Shown here in pieces: positions 23,441-35,172 of a stretch of DNA of 64,000 nucleotides (position 1 is the stretch's first letter; each line of letters opens with the position of its first letter). The stretch is from positions 62,672,949 to 62,736,948 of the forward strand of contig NC_030383.2 of the NCBI RefSeq assembly GCF_001625215.2. Direction: 5' to 3'. Under the pieces are notes generated by a model. The model made no database searches, had not been told where the DNA came from, and saw only the letters and a list, made by a program, of their open reading frames with translations. This DNA is from Daucus carota subsp. sativus. Lineage: Eukaryota; Streptophyta; Magnoliopsida; Apiales; Apiaceae. A program made the translations under genes and the position numbers.

Positions 23441-26400
23441 TTAAATCTGAGCTCCTGATAACTTCTGGGCCACAAAACGCATAGTAGGTCTTGCCCCAGG
23501 TGCGGATTGTGTACATGCTAGCGCTGCACTAACAACAAGTTTCACTTGCTCTGCTATTCTGTTGGTTGGAGGGGGAAGTCGTTTGTCTAGTGCATCCTTA
23601 GCTGCTAACTCTGGATCACTGGACAAAGTCGAAAGGAGCTCCCCAGGGTGTCTTCCCATCATTACCTCCAACGCCACGACTCCAAAGCTATAAACGTCTG
23701 ATTTAACTGTGACTAGCATACTCAAGGAGAGTTCTGCACATGAAAAAATGTAATTAGATATAGTACAGATAACGTGTTTATGCACACATGAAAATGAGAT
23801 GAAAAAATGTACCTGGTGCCATGTAGCCATAAGACCCTGCAGCATTAGTCCAGTTTGATGAGTCTGTGCCCAACAATCTTGCAGTGCCAAAATCTGAGAG
23901 CCGCGGTTCCAGTTCTGACTCGAGCAAGATGTTATTCAGTGTTACATCTCTATGCACAATAGGCGGAGAACAATCATGATGCAGGTAAGATAATGCATGA
24001 GCCAATCCAGTAACAATTTTCACTCTTGCATCCCAACTCATGTTAGCCCCCTCATCACTATACAACAACTTTCCCAGGCTACCTTTCTCGACAAATTCAT
24101 ATGCCAAGTATAGCCAATTATCCCTGGAACAGAATCCATGGAGTTTAATAATATTACGGTGCCTGACTTCTGTCAGTGTTCTAATCTCATTCTCAAAGCT
24201 CCGTCGATTATTTGTTGTAGCATCGCCAAAGTCTGTTATATCAAGTCTTTTAACCGCTATAATCACACCATTAAACAAGTTTGCCTTGTACACAGTTCCA
24301 AATCCTCCTCTTCCAATGCAGTACCTTTCACCAAAATTTTCCGTGGCCTTAACAATATCTCCAAATGTAAATTTACATTTTCTTTCCCATATCAGTGACT
24401 CGAGTTTCTTGGAACTTCTCTTGATTTTCTTATGATGCATAAAATTTCCAACAATAATAATCCCGAGAAGGAAGAGGCTGACCACTGCAACAATGACACC
24501 AATGATGACTTTCTTACTGGAATTGGATTTTTTGGATGACTTCAAAGACTTTGACCAACACAAGGGAAATCCTTTTGCATTTCCACACAAGAGTGAGTTT
24601 CCAGTGAAATTTTTTGCCGCATTTTCTTGGAAGAAGGGTATGGGGCCAGACAAGTTATTGTAAGAAAGATCAATAGTTTGCAAACTTGACAGGCCTTTAG
24701 ATAGTGAAGAAGAAATTCTACCTGATAGCTGATTATTTGAAAGATTTAAATTCTCCAAAACCTTCAGTTTTCCCAAGTTAGAAGGGATGGTGCCTGAAAG
24801 GGAATTGCTACTCAGGTCTAAATTAATATTCAACTGACGTAAGTTGCCAAGTTCAGACGGTATCTTTTCTGAAAAACTGTTCTGTCTCAAGCTCAAGCTC
24901 AACAAGCTCTCACAATTCCCAAGCTCTTTTGGTATGCTTCCCTTCATCATGTTTTTCGACAAATCAAGATGTGTGAGCTTCGACAGTTTGCCTAGACTCT
25001 TAGGTATGTTCCCAGTCAACAGGTTATTGCTCAAGTTGAGTTTCAGCATAAGGACACTATTTCCAAGTTCAGATGGAATTTCCCCTGTCAACTGATTTGA
25101 ATCCAGTTTCAGAGCTTGCAAATTCTTTAAATTTCCAAGCTCAGTTGGGACTGCACCAGAAATTTTGTTCCGTGACATCTCTATGTTTGCAAGACTTTCA
25201 CAATTTCCCCACTGGGATGAGAGTTCACCTGTAAACTTATTTCCACTCATAGAAATGTAAACAAGATTTGGATGAACACCAAATGCTTCAGAAACATTTC
25301 CAGAGAACTGGTTTTCATCGAGGCGGACTCTGCTCAGTTTGGAGCACTTCCTCAGGCACATTGGCAAAGACCCTGAAAAGTTATTTTCATTCACTAGAAA
25401 CCTTTCAAGGGCCAAACCACTGCATAGTCCTTCTGGCAATGCCCCGGAGAACTTGTTTTCGGAAAGACTGACGGTGGACAAATTGAGAATATTTTTCCCC
25501 AAGCCCTCTGGAATACTGCCAGTAAATCTGTTGGAATGAAGAAAAAGTGACTTCAAGCTTCCTAAATTAACAAGTGAATCAGGCAGCGCTCCAAAAAATT
25601 GGTTACTTTGGAGATCAAGTAATTCAAGCAGTGCTAAGTTTCCGATCTCAGGAGGAATAGTTCCACTAAGATTGTTGAACTGCAACTGCAGGACTACCAA
25701 TTTTGTGAGGTTCCCTATTGTTGCTGGAATGGAACCTTCCAGTTGGTTTCCTGACAAGTCTAATTCAAGAAGCTTTGTCAAATTTCCAATCTCTTGCGGA
25801 ACTGGTCCAGTGAGCCTATTCTGAAACAGATAGAGATCCGTGAGATTTGATAACGTACCAATTTCAGGAGGAATATTGCCAGAGAAGGTATTGTTCTCTA
25901 TGTAAAGTGAAGTTAGCTCAGACCAGTTGCTGATGGTACGAGGCGATAGCTCACCCGACAGAGAATTATCTGCTAGGTGTAGTACAGAAATATGTTCAAG
26001 ATTTTGAAAAGACAGAGGCAGAGGTCCAGTAAGCAAATTCCCTGCTAAAGCCAAAATTTTGAGCTTGGTGCAAAATCCAAGCTCATCAGGAATACTAGAG
26101 TTCAAAGAGTTATATCTGAGATCAAGTGTTTGGAGCTGCCCAAGTTGACCTATAGAAAAAGGAACATGCCCTCCAAATGAGTTGTTGTACAATTCAAGAA
26201 CTAGAAGATTATGTAAAAGGCCTATTTCATCAGGAATAATTCCTGAGAATGAATTACTTCCAATGCGAAGTTCTTTTATCTTGGAAAGCTTTGAAATATT
26301 TCTAGGCAGTGAACCTTCAAAAAAATTGAAAGAAAGATTGAGGATCTCAAGATTAGGCAAATGCAGAAACACTGATTCGGGTATGGAACCTGTCAACTTA

Positions 26401-27008
26401 TTAAGCGATAAATCAAGAAAAGTTAATTTCCTACAATTTACCACAAAAGATGGGAATTCTGAAACAAGCTCATTGTAGTATAAGTTGAGGTGTGTCAGAA
26501 GTGGCATGTTCGAAAACATGTACCACTTTGCATTTTCCATGTAGTTTGATCCCAGGTCTAGATACTGTAACTTCTGAAGATGACTAATTTGGTAAGGAAT
26601 GCTCCCACTCAAATAGTTGTCGCGAAAGTTCAAGTACTGAAGTTGTTTCAGATTTCCAATCTCTACTGGTATGACATCCGAAAAGAGGTTGCTGCTCATG
26701 TTCAAGGAAGTGAGGCTTGAAAATGCAGAAAAGTCGAAGTGAGTAAGTGTTCCATTGAGATTTTGACTGGAAAGGTTGAGCTTAGAAACTGCTCCTGCAG
26801 CATTACAGGTAATGCCAGTCCAGTTACAGAGATTTTTGAGGTTTTTTATGGACCATGAACTGAGAGAAGCAGATGGTTGTAAAGTGTTTTTCCATTTGAC
26901 AAGAGCTTCTGCCTCTGTTCTTGGTGATGATGTTATATTTTGTGCAAGTGCAGTGATGAAAAGAAGATGAAATTGAAGAAAAACAAGAAGTTTCAGAAAA
27001 TTTCCCAT
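23441..27008 (-). CDS. LRR receptor kinase, MIK2-like (RLK1), two exons
   Basis: Plasma-membrane leucine-rich-repeat receptor kinase of the MDIS1-interacting receptor like kinase 2 type, 1162 residues. Exon 1 is 27008-23813 and exon 2 is 23733-23441. The 79-bp phase-1 intron lies inside the MAPE codons of the kinase activation segment, typical of the family. Signal peptide about 1-23 (MGNFLKLLVFLQFHLLF). LRR N-cap LCNWTGITC. About 25 LRRs with LxxLxxLxLxxNxLxGxIP. Transmembrane segment about 832-855 (VIIGVIVAVVSLFLLGIII). The kinase has the glycine loop GRGGFGTVYKA, Lys in AVKRL, HRD in VHRDVTLNNILLE and DFG in SDFGTARLL, so it should be active. In Arabidopsis MIK2 perceives SCOOP peptides; the ligand here is unknown. 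The MG start is shared with RLK2. Confidence 0.94.
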
Positions 27009-29200
27009 TCCTTTGTGTATTAGTGTTTAGGAGCCAACATTATACCGGATTTATAGCGGTGCATGTGTGTACACAGACACGTTTAGGTTGTACTTGGTTG
27101 TTGGGTGAATGATTCGGCAAGAAATGAAATGAAAAATAAATTATGTTATGCTTAGTTATTACTAAATTAATTCAATTTGAGATGGAATACTGTTATCCTA
27201 ATTTTTTTTAAATCTCATTATAACAATTTTACACTAACTTAAATTTCTTTTAAAACTTTCCTCCTATCTAAACTAGTTTCAAGTAATTTTACTAATTGCA
27301 TCTCATTCTTTCCAACCAAACACAACTGTTAATTACTTATTCTAGCTTTGTAATAATTGTGGAAGGGCTAAATGACTTCATTAAATAACTGAAATTGATT
27401 TACAAAACTATTGGCGATAATTTAAAAAGTATGTTTATAGGATCTTTTTATATTAACAACTATTTTTTATTTAGACATATTAATGGTGATTTTTGTGCAT
27501 TAAAGATCATCATTATTGTATAAAAAAATTGAAATCAATAAAAATGCATCATCTACCTAAAAGATGGTTGTTAGCCTACTATGCACGCACTTGAAAATCT
27601 GATATTTATATTATCAATTAGCAATTGATATTATCATGATAAAAGTTTGTTAGTAAGTCATGATACTATTTGGTATATGTATTAATATTTTAAATTGTTA
27701 TAAATAGAATTTATCACTTTATATGTTAATAATTGACAGACAAATATAGCTCTCTATAGGAACTTGGCTATAATTATAGAAAACAGGCATGGTTGGAGAT
27801 GCTCTAACCTCCCTATCATTTTATACATTTTATAAATGATATAACATTATTATATATAGAGCGAAAGAATTGGTTTACAAATCATCCGATGGTGAGTTTT
27901 ATTATAATTTAAATTAAACAAAGCATCAAAGATTGTAACTAGCTAGGAAACCGCAAAGTTAGGGAGAATTCCATTCTTAATTCAGAAAAGAAATACAGTA
28001 AAAAGCGAAAATTATATAAAGAATATATAGAAAGATAGACCGAGAAAACCTGAAAGCACGTTGACTCGATATTTTTAATCTCAAGATTCTGTAAAACAGA
28101 TTTGGCGCGGGACAAGTCATGTTCTAAAAGAAACCAAATGGCGCGGGGACAAGTCATGTGAGAATTTTATCCAGAAAGCTCTAAAGCAGAATTATTGTGG
28201 AAATTTTGGTCTACACAAAAGCATTGTGTAATTATTAGAAATTCTACGATGATTAATGACTAACAATTATGAGTCAACAAATCGTACTAGCTGGGAAATT
28301 GTCAGCTGTGAATGTGCAAGCTTAAAATAAAGCATTTGCTGCTTAGGAGAAATAAATATAATATTTCTCAAACACTGGAATATCTCTGCGCTGTATGATT
28401 ATTTTCAATATATAATATTTTATTATTTATATTTTAATTTTATTACTTTTGTATATTTTTGTGTAGTATTATAATTATGACTTAGTGAGTCTGCACAAAA
28501 AATAATCACAAGCTATGGCCTTAGAACTGACCCATATTTCTGGAAAGATTTAATTACAAAACGTATTTCCCTTTAATTCAGATAAATTATAGTTTATTAT
28601 ACATCTGAATTTTATAGAATTGCAAAATAGATCTCTTGACATGTTTTAGTGACACACCTTGAATCATTTTGGTCGATTTTTGTCTACCTATCAATGTGAA
28701 ATTTAAAAAGGTGAAATTAATAGATTTAATTTTTCTATTGTACTCTTTTAATTCAACCTAATGATCGGTCAGAATAGACGAAAAATGGGTCAAAAGAGTT
28801 CAACATATAAAATTTAGGTAAAAAAGATTAATTAGACCAAAATTACGAGATGTGTTTTGAAAATAACTGTTTTCGAAATAACATAACCAACTGTAGAGAG
28901 GAAAACCGACCATCTTCATATTTTTTGACATGCCTCAACCTATATATCTTATGATGAACTCATTTCGAAATTCCTATCTTATGTAACTAATTCTTGCGTG
29001 GAACTCAAATTTATTTGAGTTGTAACCGGATCACGTATCTTATAATGAGTTTTTAAGAATTCTTATCTTATGTAACCAGTTCTAGATGGAAACCTAAATT
29101 TACTTAATTTCTAACAGGATCCTCGCGAAATCATTAGCTATTTGGCTAAACTTGAAATCCTCGATATTGGTGATATTCTTTTCAAAACAATATTCACAAT
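27009..29200. other. Upstream region of RLK1
   Basis: Promoter-proximal and intergenic AT-rich DNA. About 28080-28160 holds two copies of a GGCGCGGGACAAGTCATGT motif about 60 bases apart. No gene is recognised. Confidence 0.35.
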
Positions 29201-29388
29201 GGGTTTGTCTAGTGTGTGCTCATTGTCACGTGCTAAGCATTAAATCTATGAAATTGGAGGGTTTTGATTGGTGTGATTATTGTAAATGCAGGGTCCACCA
29301 TTATTAAAGAAACTAAGCCAATAGAAACCATTCAATTGCATCAATTTTGATGCTTATTGTGTAACCATGAGCACATCATAAAAAAATC
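29201..29388. mobile_element. MITE, GGGTTTGTCTA family, copy A
   Basis: Inverted ends: left GGGTTTGTCTAGTGTGTGCTC and GCTAAGCATTAAA; right, in reverse complement, TATGATGTGCTCATGG and AATAAGCATCAAAA. Related copies lie at 34943-35122 and 41530-44405. Non-coding. Confidence 0.6.
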
Positions 29389-29705
29389 GATTCACAAAAT
29401 ACATCTAATTTCTCCAAGCTAATAGAAGTTTAATTGGGAAATGATAAATTTACGGGAGGCCAATTCATAAATTCATGGGAGACCAATTTCTAAATTTTAT
29501 TTAGTAAATAAAAAAAATTCTCAACAGTTCAATTCCAAGAGAGATTGTGAAGTATTTTTTTTTAAAAGTGGAATTATACAAATTCAATAATGAAAGAAAT
29601 ATAACATCCAAAAAAATAATAGAGTCAGAACAAATATAAAACTGATTGTGAATTTAAATTAGAATTATGCTCTGAACAGTTGTTTAGATCCACGAAAAAC
29701 ATATA

Positions 29706-29920
29706 CCCCCTCCGTCCCACTATATTTTTTTCATCGTAGAACGTAATCTCAACACGCATTTTAAAACTCTTATTAAGTATAGTTTCATAACTTATTTGAT
29801 TATTTTTTTTTCAAATAGAAATTCAATGTTTAGACTTTTATTTAGAAAAAAAAATATATAAACAGAAGCCTTAAAATGTGCGTCGTCATCCATCCCCGAG
29901 CATAAAGAATCTGGTGGGAG
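29706..29920. mobile_element. Degenerate Stowaway-like MITE
   Basis: Left end CCCCCTCCGTCCCACTAT and right end GGTGGGAG, each flanked by TA. Interior AT-rich, non-coding. Confidence 0.5.
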
Positions 29921-30253
29921 TACCTTTGTGATATTTATGGAGTAATTAGCATTTTGCACCTCTTATTTGATTTGATCTGAAATATAAAACTATGTTTGTT
30001 TACATGTTTTAGTTTTTAACTCACTTCATTTTACATGTGCATTTGACTAATTTTTTTTGAAATTGACTTTACTTTTAGTATGAAAAAGGGTAGAATAGTG
30101 TTTAAGCGTGTTTCCACGCTCACGGCCCGGCTGACCTTTTAAAATACTAGATCATACAGGGTTAAGAAGAAAAAGAGGACAAATTTTGCACAATCGAGAG
30201 TTGTGGATTGCAAAGTGATATATAGGTTGGGATAATCTTCTCCGACACTGATT

Positions 30254-30520
30254 TTAATTTGAGATCATCTTCTTCAAATTTGTGACGCCAGAATGGTTAG
30301 TCTTGACTAATAAGATAGAAACAGCTTTTTCATCAAGCAGGTTTGGAACCCTACACCCTGTACAAAGGACGTCTCCCTTCAAAAACTTCATTTGGTCTTT
30401 ATATCGTGTTATCGAAGACCTCGTTTCAAAAAAATACGTCGCCATGAAAGTTATACCGAGAGTAACTAATAATCGGCCCAGAACATTCCACCAATACAAC
30501 CAACAAATCAAACCATACAA
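30254..30520 (-). CDS. Unrecognised 88-codon ORF, doubtful
   Basis: Open frame with a hydrophobic N-terminal stretch (CWLYWWNVLGRLLVTLGITF) followed by a charged region with two Cys (VLCTGCRVPN). I recognise no family, there is no paralogue in the window, and an 80-codon frame overlaps it on the other strand. It begins about 160 bases downstream of the peptide b stop. It could be chance or a transposon remnant; listed only because of its composition and position. Confidence 0.15.
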   Translation of the reverse strand: MYGLICWLYWWNVLGRLLVTLGITFMATYFFETRSSITRYKDQMKFLKGDVLCTGCRVPNLLDEKAVSILLVKTNHSGVTNLKKMISN

Positions 30521-30683
30521 CTAACGATTGACTGATACAATATAGTTAAATTTTGCTAACATACTGATCGAGTGAGTACCATGTAAGCTAATAGTATACA
30601 TAGATATATGCTGTGGGAATCGACAGTATTTGAACTTAATTCTTATAACAAATATTCCCTGTGCCAAGCCTGGCCTAGAGGGG

Positions 30684-31328
30684 TTAATTATGTATTGGAT
30701 CCGGGGCACGTCTCGGTTTAAGTTTAAACTCGGATCTTGGATCGGACATTTCTCTCAGTTTAAACCGTTCAAAGTTTACGGGAGCCCCGTGAAGCGGTAC
30801 AGCGAGTTCTCGATTTCTCGAATCTGCAAGTACAATTTACAAAACCGAGTTAAAAAAGAATCTAATATATTCACAATTAGTACAATTCCTAATACATTCT
30901 CGCAATATAATTATGTAGGTTAAGTGATATAAATTTACTCGAACTAATGCTTAATAACAAATAAAATATTTAATGAGGCCGTTTGAGTTAGTTTCAAAGA
31001 AGTGACTTCTTGCTTATAATAAAGAAGTGGGGTAGATGTGAGAAATAAATAAGTTAATAAAGTGTATGGAAAAAAAGCAGAAGCTGTGAAAGAGAAGCTA
31101 GCATTCTCAACTTTTTAAAAATGCTTCTACTTATTTACACAAACGAGTTAAGAGAAGCAGAAGCCAGAAGCACCTTCTGCTTTTACGAAACAAACAGACT
31201 CAATATCTGTTAATTGAAATTAAAGTAGAAAAGGGAAGAGAAGCAAGAAATTAACCTGCATGAGTTGAAATCATGATGATGATAATTAGGACAGAATAAA
31301 TAGATCTCGCCAAAGAGGAGGAAGCCAT
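30684..31328 (-). CDS. Secreted peptide precursor b with CLE-like C-terminus (two exons, 70 residues)
   Basis: Paralogue of peptide gene a. Exon 1 is 31328-31256 (signal peptide MASSSLARSIYSVLI...STHA) and exon 2 is 30823-30684, after a CTTGCAG acceptor. The intron is again phase 1 and creates the same Asp codon, and the combined frame is open for exactly 71 codons. The intron (30824-31255) contains a 227-bp MITE, which separates the exons and hides the gene from simple ORF searches. The mature region contains RFKLREM and ends FKLKPRRAPDPIHN. The last six residues, PDPIHN, equal the end of many CLE dodecapeptides (consensus RxVPxGPxPxHN), and K-P-R is shared with peptides a and c. The gene lies between RLK1 and RLK2, same strand. 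That the product is a signalling peptide is inference. Confidence 0.8.
30975..31201. mobile_element. MITE in the intron of peptide gene b
   Basis: Inverted ends GAGGCCGTTTGAGTTAG (left) and GAGTCTGTTTGTTTCG (right, reverse complement), with internal AGAAGCAGAAGC/GCTTCT palindromes. About 227 bp, non-coding. Target duplication not resolved. Confidence 0.5.
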
Positions 31329-32094
31329 ATAGGATTCTCTATTTCTCTCTGACCGTGTTAGGGTTCGCCAATCTTCAAAACCTTAAATTTATTTCGTTCA
31401 GGTAACTCCATATTATAATATCCTAATATGCTAATATGAATAGGCTAATATGAATGAACAGCAGCCATTATAGACTTTAATGCTCCTAAGAACATACCGA
31501 AGGTTCGCTAAAGCGAAATATGACCCCATTGAGGATATTTTCAGAATTAAAAGGAGAACTTTTGAAGTTAGTAAAATAACTAGCTAGCACCTCACTTTTG
31601 ACTAGATAAATTATATTTCAATTAAAATAATTGAGTAAGTTGCGAGGACCACAAATGAAAATACAATTCTTATATACTTTTATGAACTAATTTATACTGT
31701 TTTGGGAATAAATTTTGAGATATTCAGTATTTTTCTTACAAATTATATTTCACAAACATAATTTTAGGTTAATTTCAGGTTATATTCTATATAAAGTTTG
31801 ATGTCTTATTCAATTTTGTTGAAATTTTCAAGAATAATGACCTTAATATTGATTAGTTATATTTTATGTGAAGTTGAAGAGATATCAGAATTTTAAATTT
31901 TTACTATATAATATAAGAAATTTATAAAATATATCTGGCCGGAAATTGTACAGTATTGTAACTTTGGCTTAAATCTTAAATTCATGTGTTCATGAACTTT
32001 GAAGTGACTATTATATAAACGTGGGTTTACATAAGCCTAGTGTAAAAGCAATAATAAAGTCAAAGCATTTGTTAATCCTCTTTTGTTTCTTCTA
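31329..32094. other. Upstream region of peptide gene b
   Basis: AT-rich promoter and intergenic DNA; nothing else recognised. Confidence 0.35.
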
Positions 32095-32374
32095 CTCCCT
32101 CCGTCCCATTCATTTCTTTACACTTTCTTTTTTGGATGTCCCAGTCAATTCTTTACATTTCAAAACTTACCAAAATTAGTCAATGGGTCCCACCACTTCT
32201 CCACTTTTCTTTCCTTTTCACACTACTTTTACTCCACTATCTTCTTTTTATACATTAAAAATCAATGGGTCACACCACTTTACCCACTTTTCTTCCTTTT
32301 TTCCACTACTTTATGCATATTCCTTGACCTCCGTGCCCAACCCATTTGATAAGAAATGGGTGGGACGGAGGGAG
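32095..32374. mobile_element. Stowaway MITE (280 bp)
   Basis: Near-perfect inverted ends CTCCCTCCGTCCCATTCATT and their complement, with a TA target duplication (32093-32094, 32375-32376). Non-coding. Confidence 0.88.
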
Positions 32375-32467
32375 TATTATTCATCATCTTCATTTAGTAA
32401 TCTTGGTCAACAGAGCTAGTTACTTGTTTAGACAGAAGATCAATCAAAACAAGAATATTGAATAGTA

Positions 32468-32769
32468 CTCCCTCCGTCTCAATTTATAGGTCCATTTTGA
32501 AAAAAAAATTTGTCCCAAAACACATGTCCCTCTCTTGTTTCAATACAAATTTATCTACATATTAATTGTGATTTTTTTGAAACTCAACATTATTTTCATT
32601 TCTCAATGCACTAATCCCTATATTTATTGTGATTTTTTTGAAACTCAACTATATTCTTACTTATCAATGCACTAATTAATGATACACGAGATAAGATTCT
32701 ATCTAACCAACTTTTTTCTTAATATGCGTGTTTATTCCAAAATGGACCTATAAATTGAGACGGAGGGAG
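32468..32769. mobile_element. Stowaway MITE (302 bp)
   Basis: Inverted ends CTCCCTCCGTCTCAATTTAT (about 30 bp matched) with TA on both sides (32466-32467, 32770-32771). Internal 45-bp direct repeat of the 'TGTGATTTTTTTGAAACTCAAC' type. Non-coding. Confidence 0.88.
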
Positions 32770-34156
32770 TACTACCTTTCACTGAAATAATTAACAATCT
32801 GAACCAGACTTTGAATGTCTATTATCTTAATTAAGGCAGTGAAAAGTTGTAGTACAATCAAATTCCAAGAGAACTCCCATAAATAGATCCCTTTTTATAT
32901 TCAAATAACAGCAGCATATATATACTTAGAAGCACCTTTTCTACTATAATTAAAGATTTTACCATCCCCTTCAATATGTAGGATTTGCAATTCAAACATT
33001 TGCTGTAGTTACTCTTCGAATAATTGATTTATCAATAAATCCATTAGGGTTCCTAAATCAATGAATATGAGGATATGTAAAATATTAACATAAAGTAAAT
33101 TTCATTAAGAAATAGTTTATCAGCCTCTTAAAGTAAAAATAAATGTATGAGAATATATGTGTGTGTCTATGAAATAATTAATAAATAACAATCAATAAAT
33201 CTCTATGAGAATATAGTTTCATTTGATCATTTATATATAAGTTTATTGTCAAATACACGTGTAAATATACAATTTTCAGTAATGGTCCATGGACAGGAAA
33301 TTAGATGAATAGATAATTTAAATTACCATCACATATTAATGGATTCATTTTCTCATATGACCAAACACAAATTAAGCTAAGTGGAATGTATGGAACTGAT
33401 AACATAACGGCCGTTTAGGTAAACTTTTAAAAATATTTTTTGGATAAAGACTTCTAAATAATTAAATTGTTTAGGAAAAAATTAGAAGTCTTGAAACAAT
33501 ATTTAATTAACATTCTCAGTTTTTTATAAATACTTCTTATTTTTTATAAAAAAAAAAGTTCTTAAGCACTGCCAGCCAGACTGGCACGAAAATTCTGTGT
33601 TTCTTTGATTACAATCCAGTCCTTTTGCTTTACTAATGATTGCTTTACTAGTGCTCTATAAAGAAAGATGGAAAAGGAAGAATGAAAGTAACTTGAATGC
33701 AAAACGAATTATTGTGGACACATTATGACCTAGCTAGAGAAGCAACAAATAAGTTTTCTTGTGGGAAAATTTTTAATCTAACTCCTAGGAATTAATCCCG
33801 TACTCTAATTCCTCTAATATTTTCAATATTTTTGTTGGGAATTTACAGTCTATTTTGTTTCTGCTTAGGTTATTTGACTACTTAACTTTTCCGTTTTATA
33901 TATACTAGACGATAGTCAAATTTCGAGAAGCCACAATGCACCCAAATAAAATATATGCACAGAAATAAAGCTGAGTCATTCAAACCAATTATTCTCTACG
34001 TAATTTAGATGTCTCTTTGCATTTCGGGAAGTCAAATTGATTAAATCTTGATCAATTATAAAAAAATATTTATTTATTATTTTGGAAAATAGAAAGTTAC
34101 ATAATGAAATAAACTAGATTTACTTTTTGATGATAATTTTTTTATTTTTTTTTCAA

Positions 34157-34157
<1 letters not shown>
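32770..34157. other. AT-rich intergenic DNA
   Basis: No gene recognised. A partial MITE-like end (GGCCGTTTAGGTAAACTTTT, about 33411) resembles the element at 30975. Confidence 0.35.

Positions 34158-34198
<41 letters not shown>
34158..34198. repeat. (TA)n microsatellite
   Basis: About 20 TA units in a row. Confidence 0.95.
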
Positions 34199-34201
<3 letters not shown>

Positions 34202-34942
34202 TTTAGTCAATGTGTCGTCAATTTGACTAGTCAAAAGTCAAAAGGGACATGTACATTCAGACGGAGGTCTTCCCTCCCAATTTATTTGTGTTGTTTGACT
34301 TTTTTGTCAAATCGACCAAATTTTGACTGAAATTTTACATATATAAAATAATTAGAAAAAATTATGAAAAATATATTACTAGAATCTACATCTATTCTAC
34401 TTTAAAATGTATTTTTTTTTTCAATTTTGAAGATTCATGTATGAATAATTACTAATTATCAGCCAGATCAATTTGACCACAAAAAGTCAAGACAGATATA
34501 TAAATTATATTGGGGGTACTAAACAAAGATCGGCAAGCCCTACCTTCTGAACCTAGCTTGTCACTGCTACTAAGTGCATAGCTTGGTTTACTCTGCAAAA
34601 AATCAAATCAGAAACTATGAACCACTGTCGTAACAATTTTTTATCAGTATCTACAACTGCAACTACAAAAACAAAAATTATTCGATTATACTCTGAACTG
34701 TTATTTTATTTATATAAAATATTAATATTTTATTTTTACAATTTAAAATATTTACTTATTTTAAACATTCCAGCCAATGACTGCGTGATGGTAGGAGTCC
34801 GGTAGTGACGGCAAGTGGAGAGAAGACGTATACACTGGTAGTAATTGACCTAAAGTAATCCAAAATATTATATCTTTAACATTCAACAAGTTGTTATCGA
34901 AAACAATACTAACGTTACTCGGATATTACAGAATATAGTATA
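34199..34942. other. Intergenic DNA
   Basis: Contains a degenerate 'TTGTTTGACTTTTTTGTCAAA' type repeat (about 34260-34500). No supported gene. Confidence 0.3.
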
Positions 34943-35122
34943 GGGTTTGTCTAGAGTGTATTTATGGGCACATGCTAAGTATCAAATTCTATAAATTTGG
35001 TGGATTTTATGATTGGTGCGGTGGTTGAATCTGTTGGCGGTCCATCATTATAAAGAATCAAAATCACTCAAACTTATAAATTTTAGTGCTTAACATGTGC
35101 CAATGAGGCACCATAGGAAAAC
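34943..35122. mobile_element. MITE, GGGTTTGTCTA family, copy B
   Basis: Inverted ends GGGTTTGTCTAGAGTGTATT and, in reverse complement, CGGTTTTCCTATGGTGCC, with matching GGCACATGCTAAG subterminal blocks. It lies just beyond the stop codon of RLK2, probably in its 3' untranslated region. Confidence 0.6.
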
Positions 35123-35172
35123 CGTACAATATAAAGACATTAGACTTTGCTTTAAATGACCAATTAACCCTT

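Noticed and set aside
24040-26970. Many 60-130 codon plus-strand frames over RLK1 (and the equivalents over RLK2 and the chimera)
   Set aside because: Antisense shadows of LRR coding sequence; the repeat structure gives recurrent open frames.
30630-30923. 97-codon plus-strand ORF
   Set aside because: Overlaps exon 2 of peptide gene b on the other strand, which has splice-site, phase and paralogue support.
34500-34620. Possible exon on the minus strand (SKPSYALSSSDKL...)
   Set aside because: An acceptor-like site and a short open stretch exist, but no family, no partner exons and no donor could be found.
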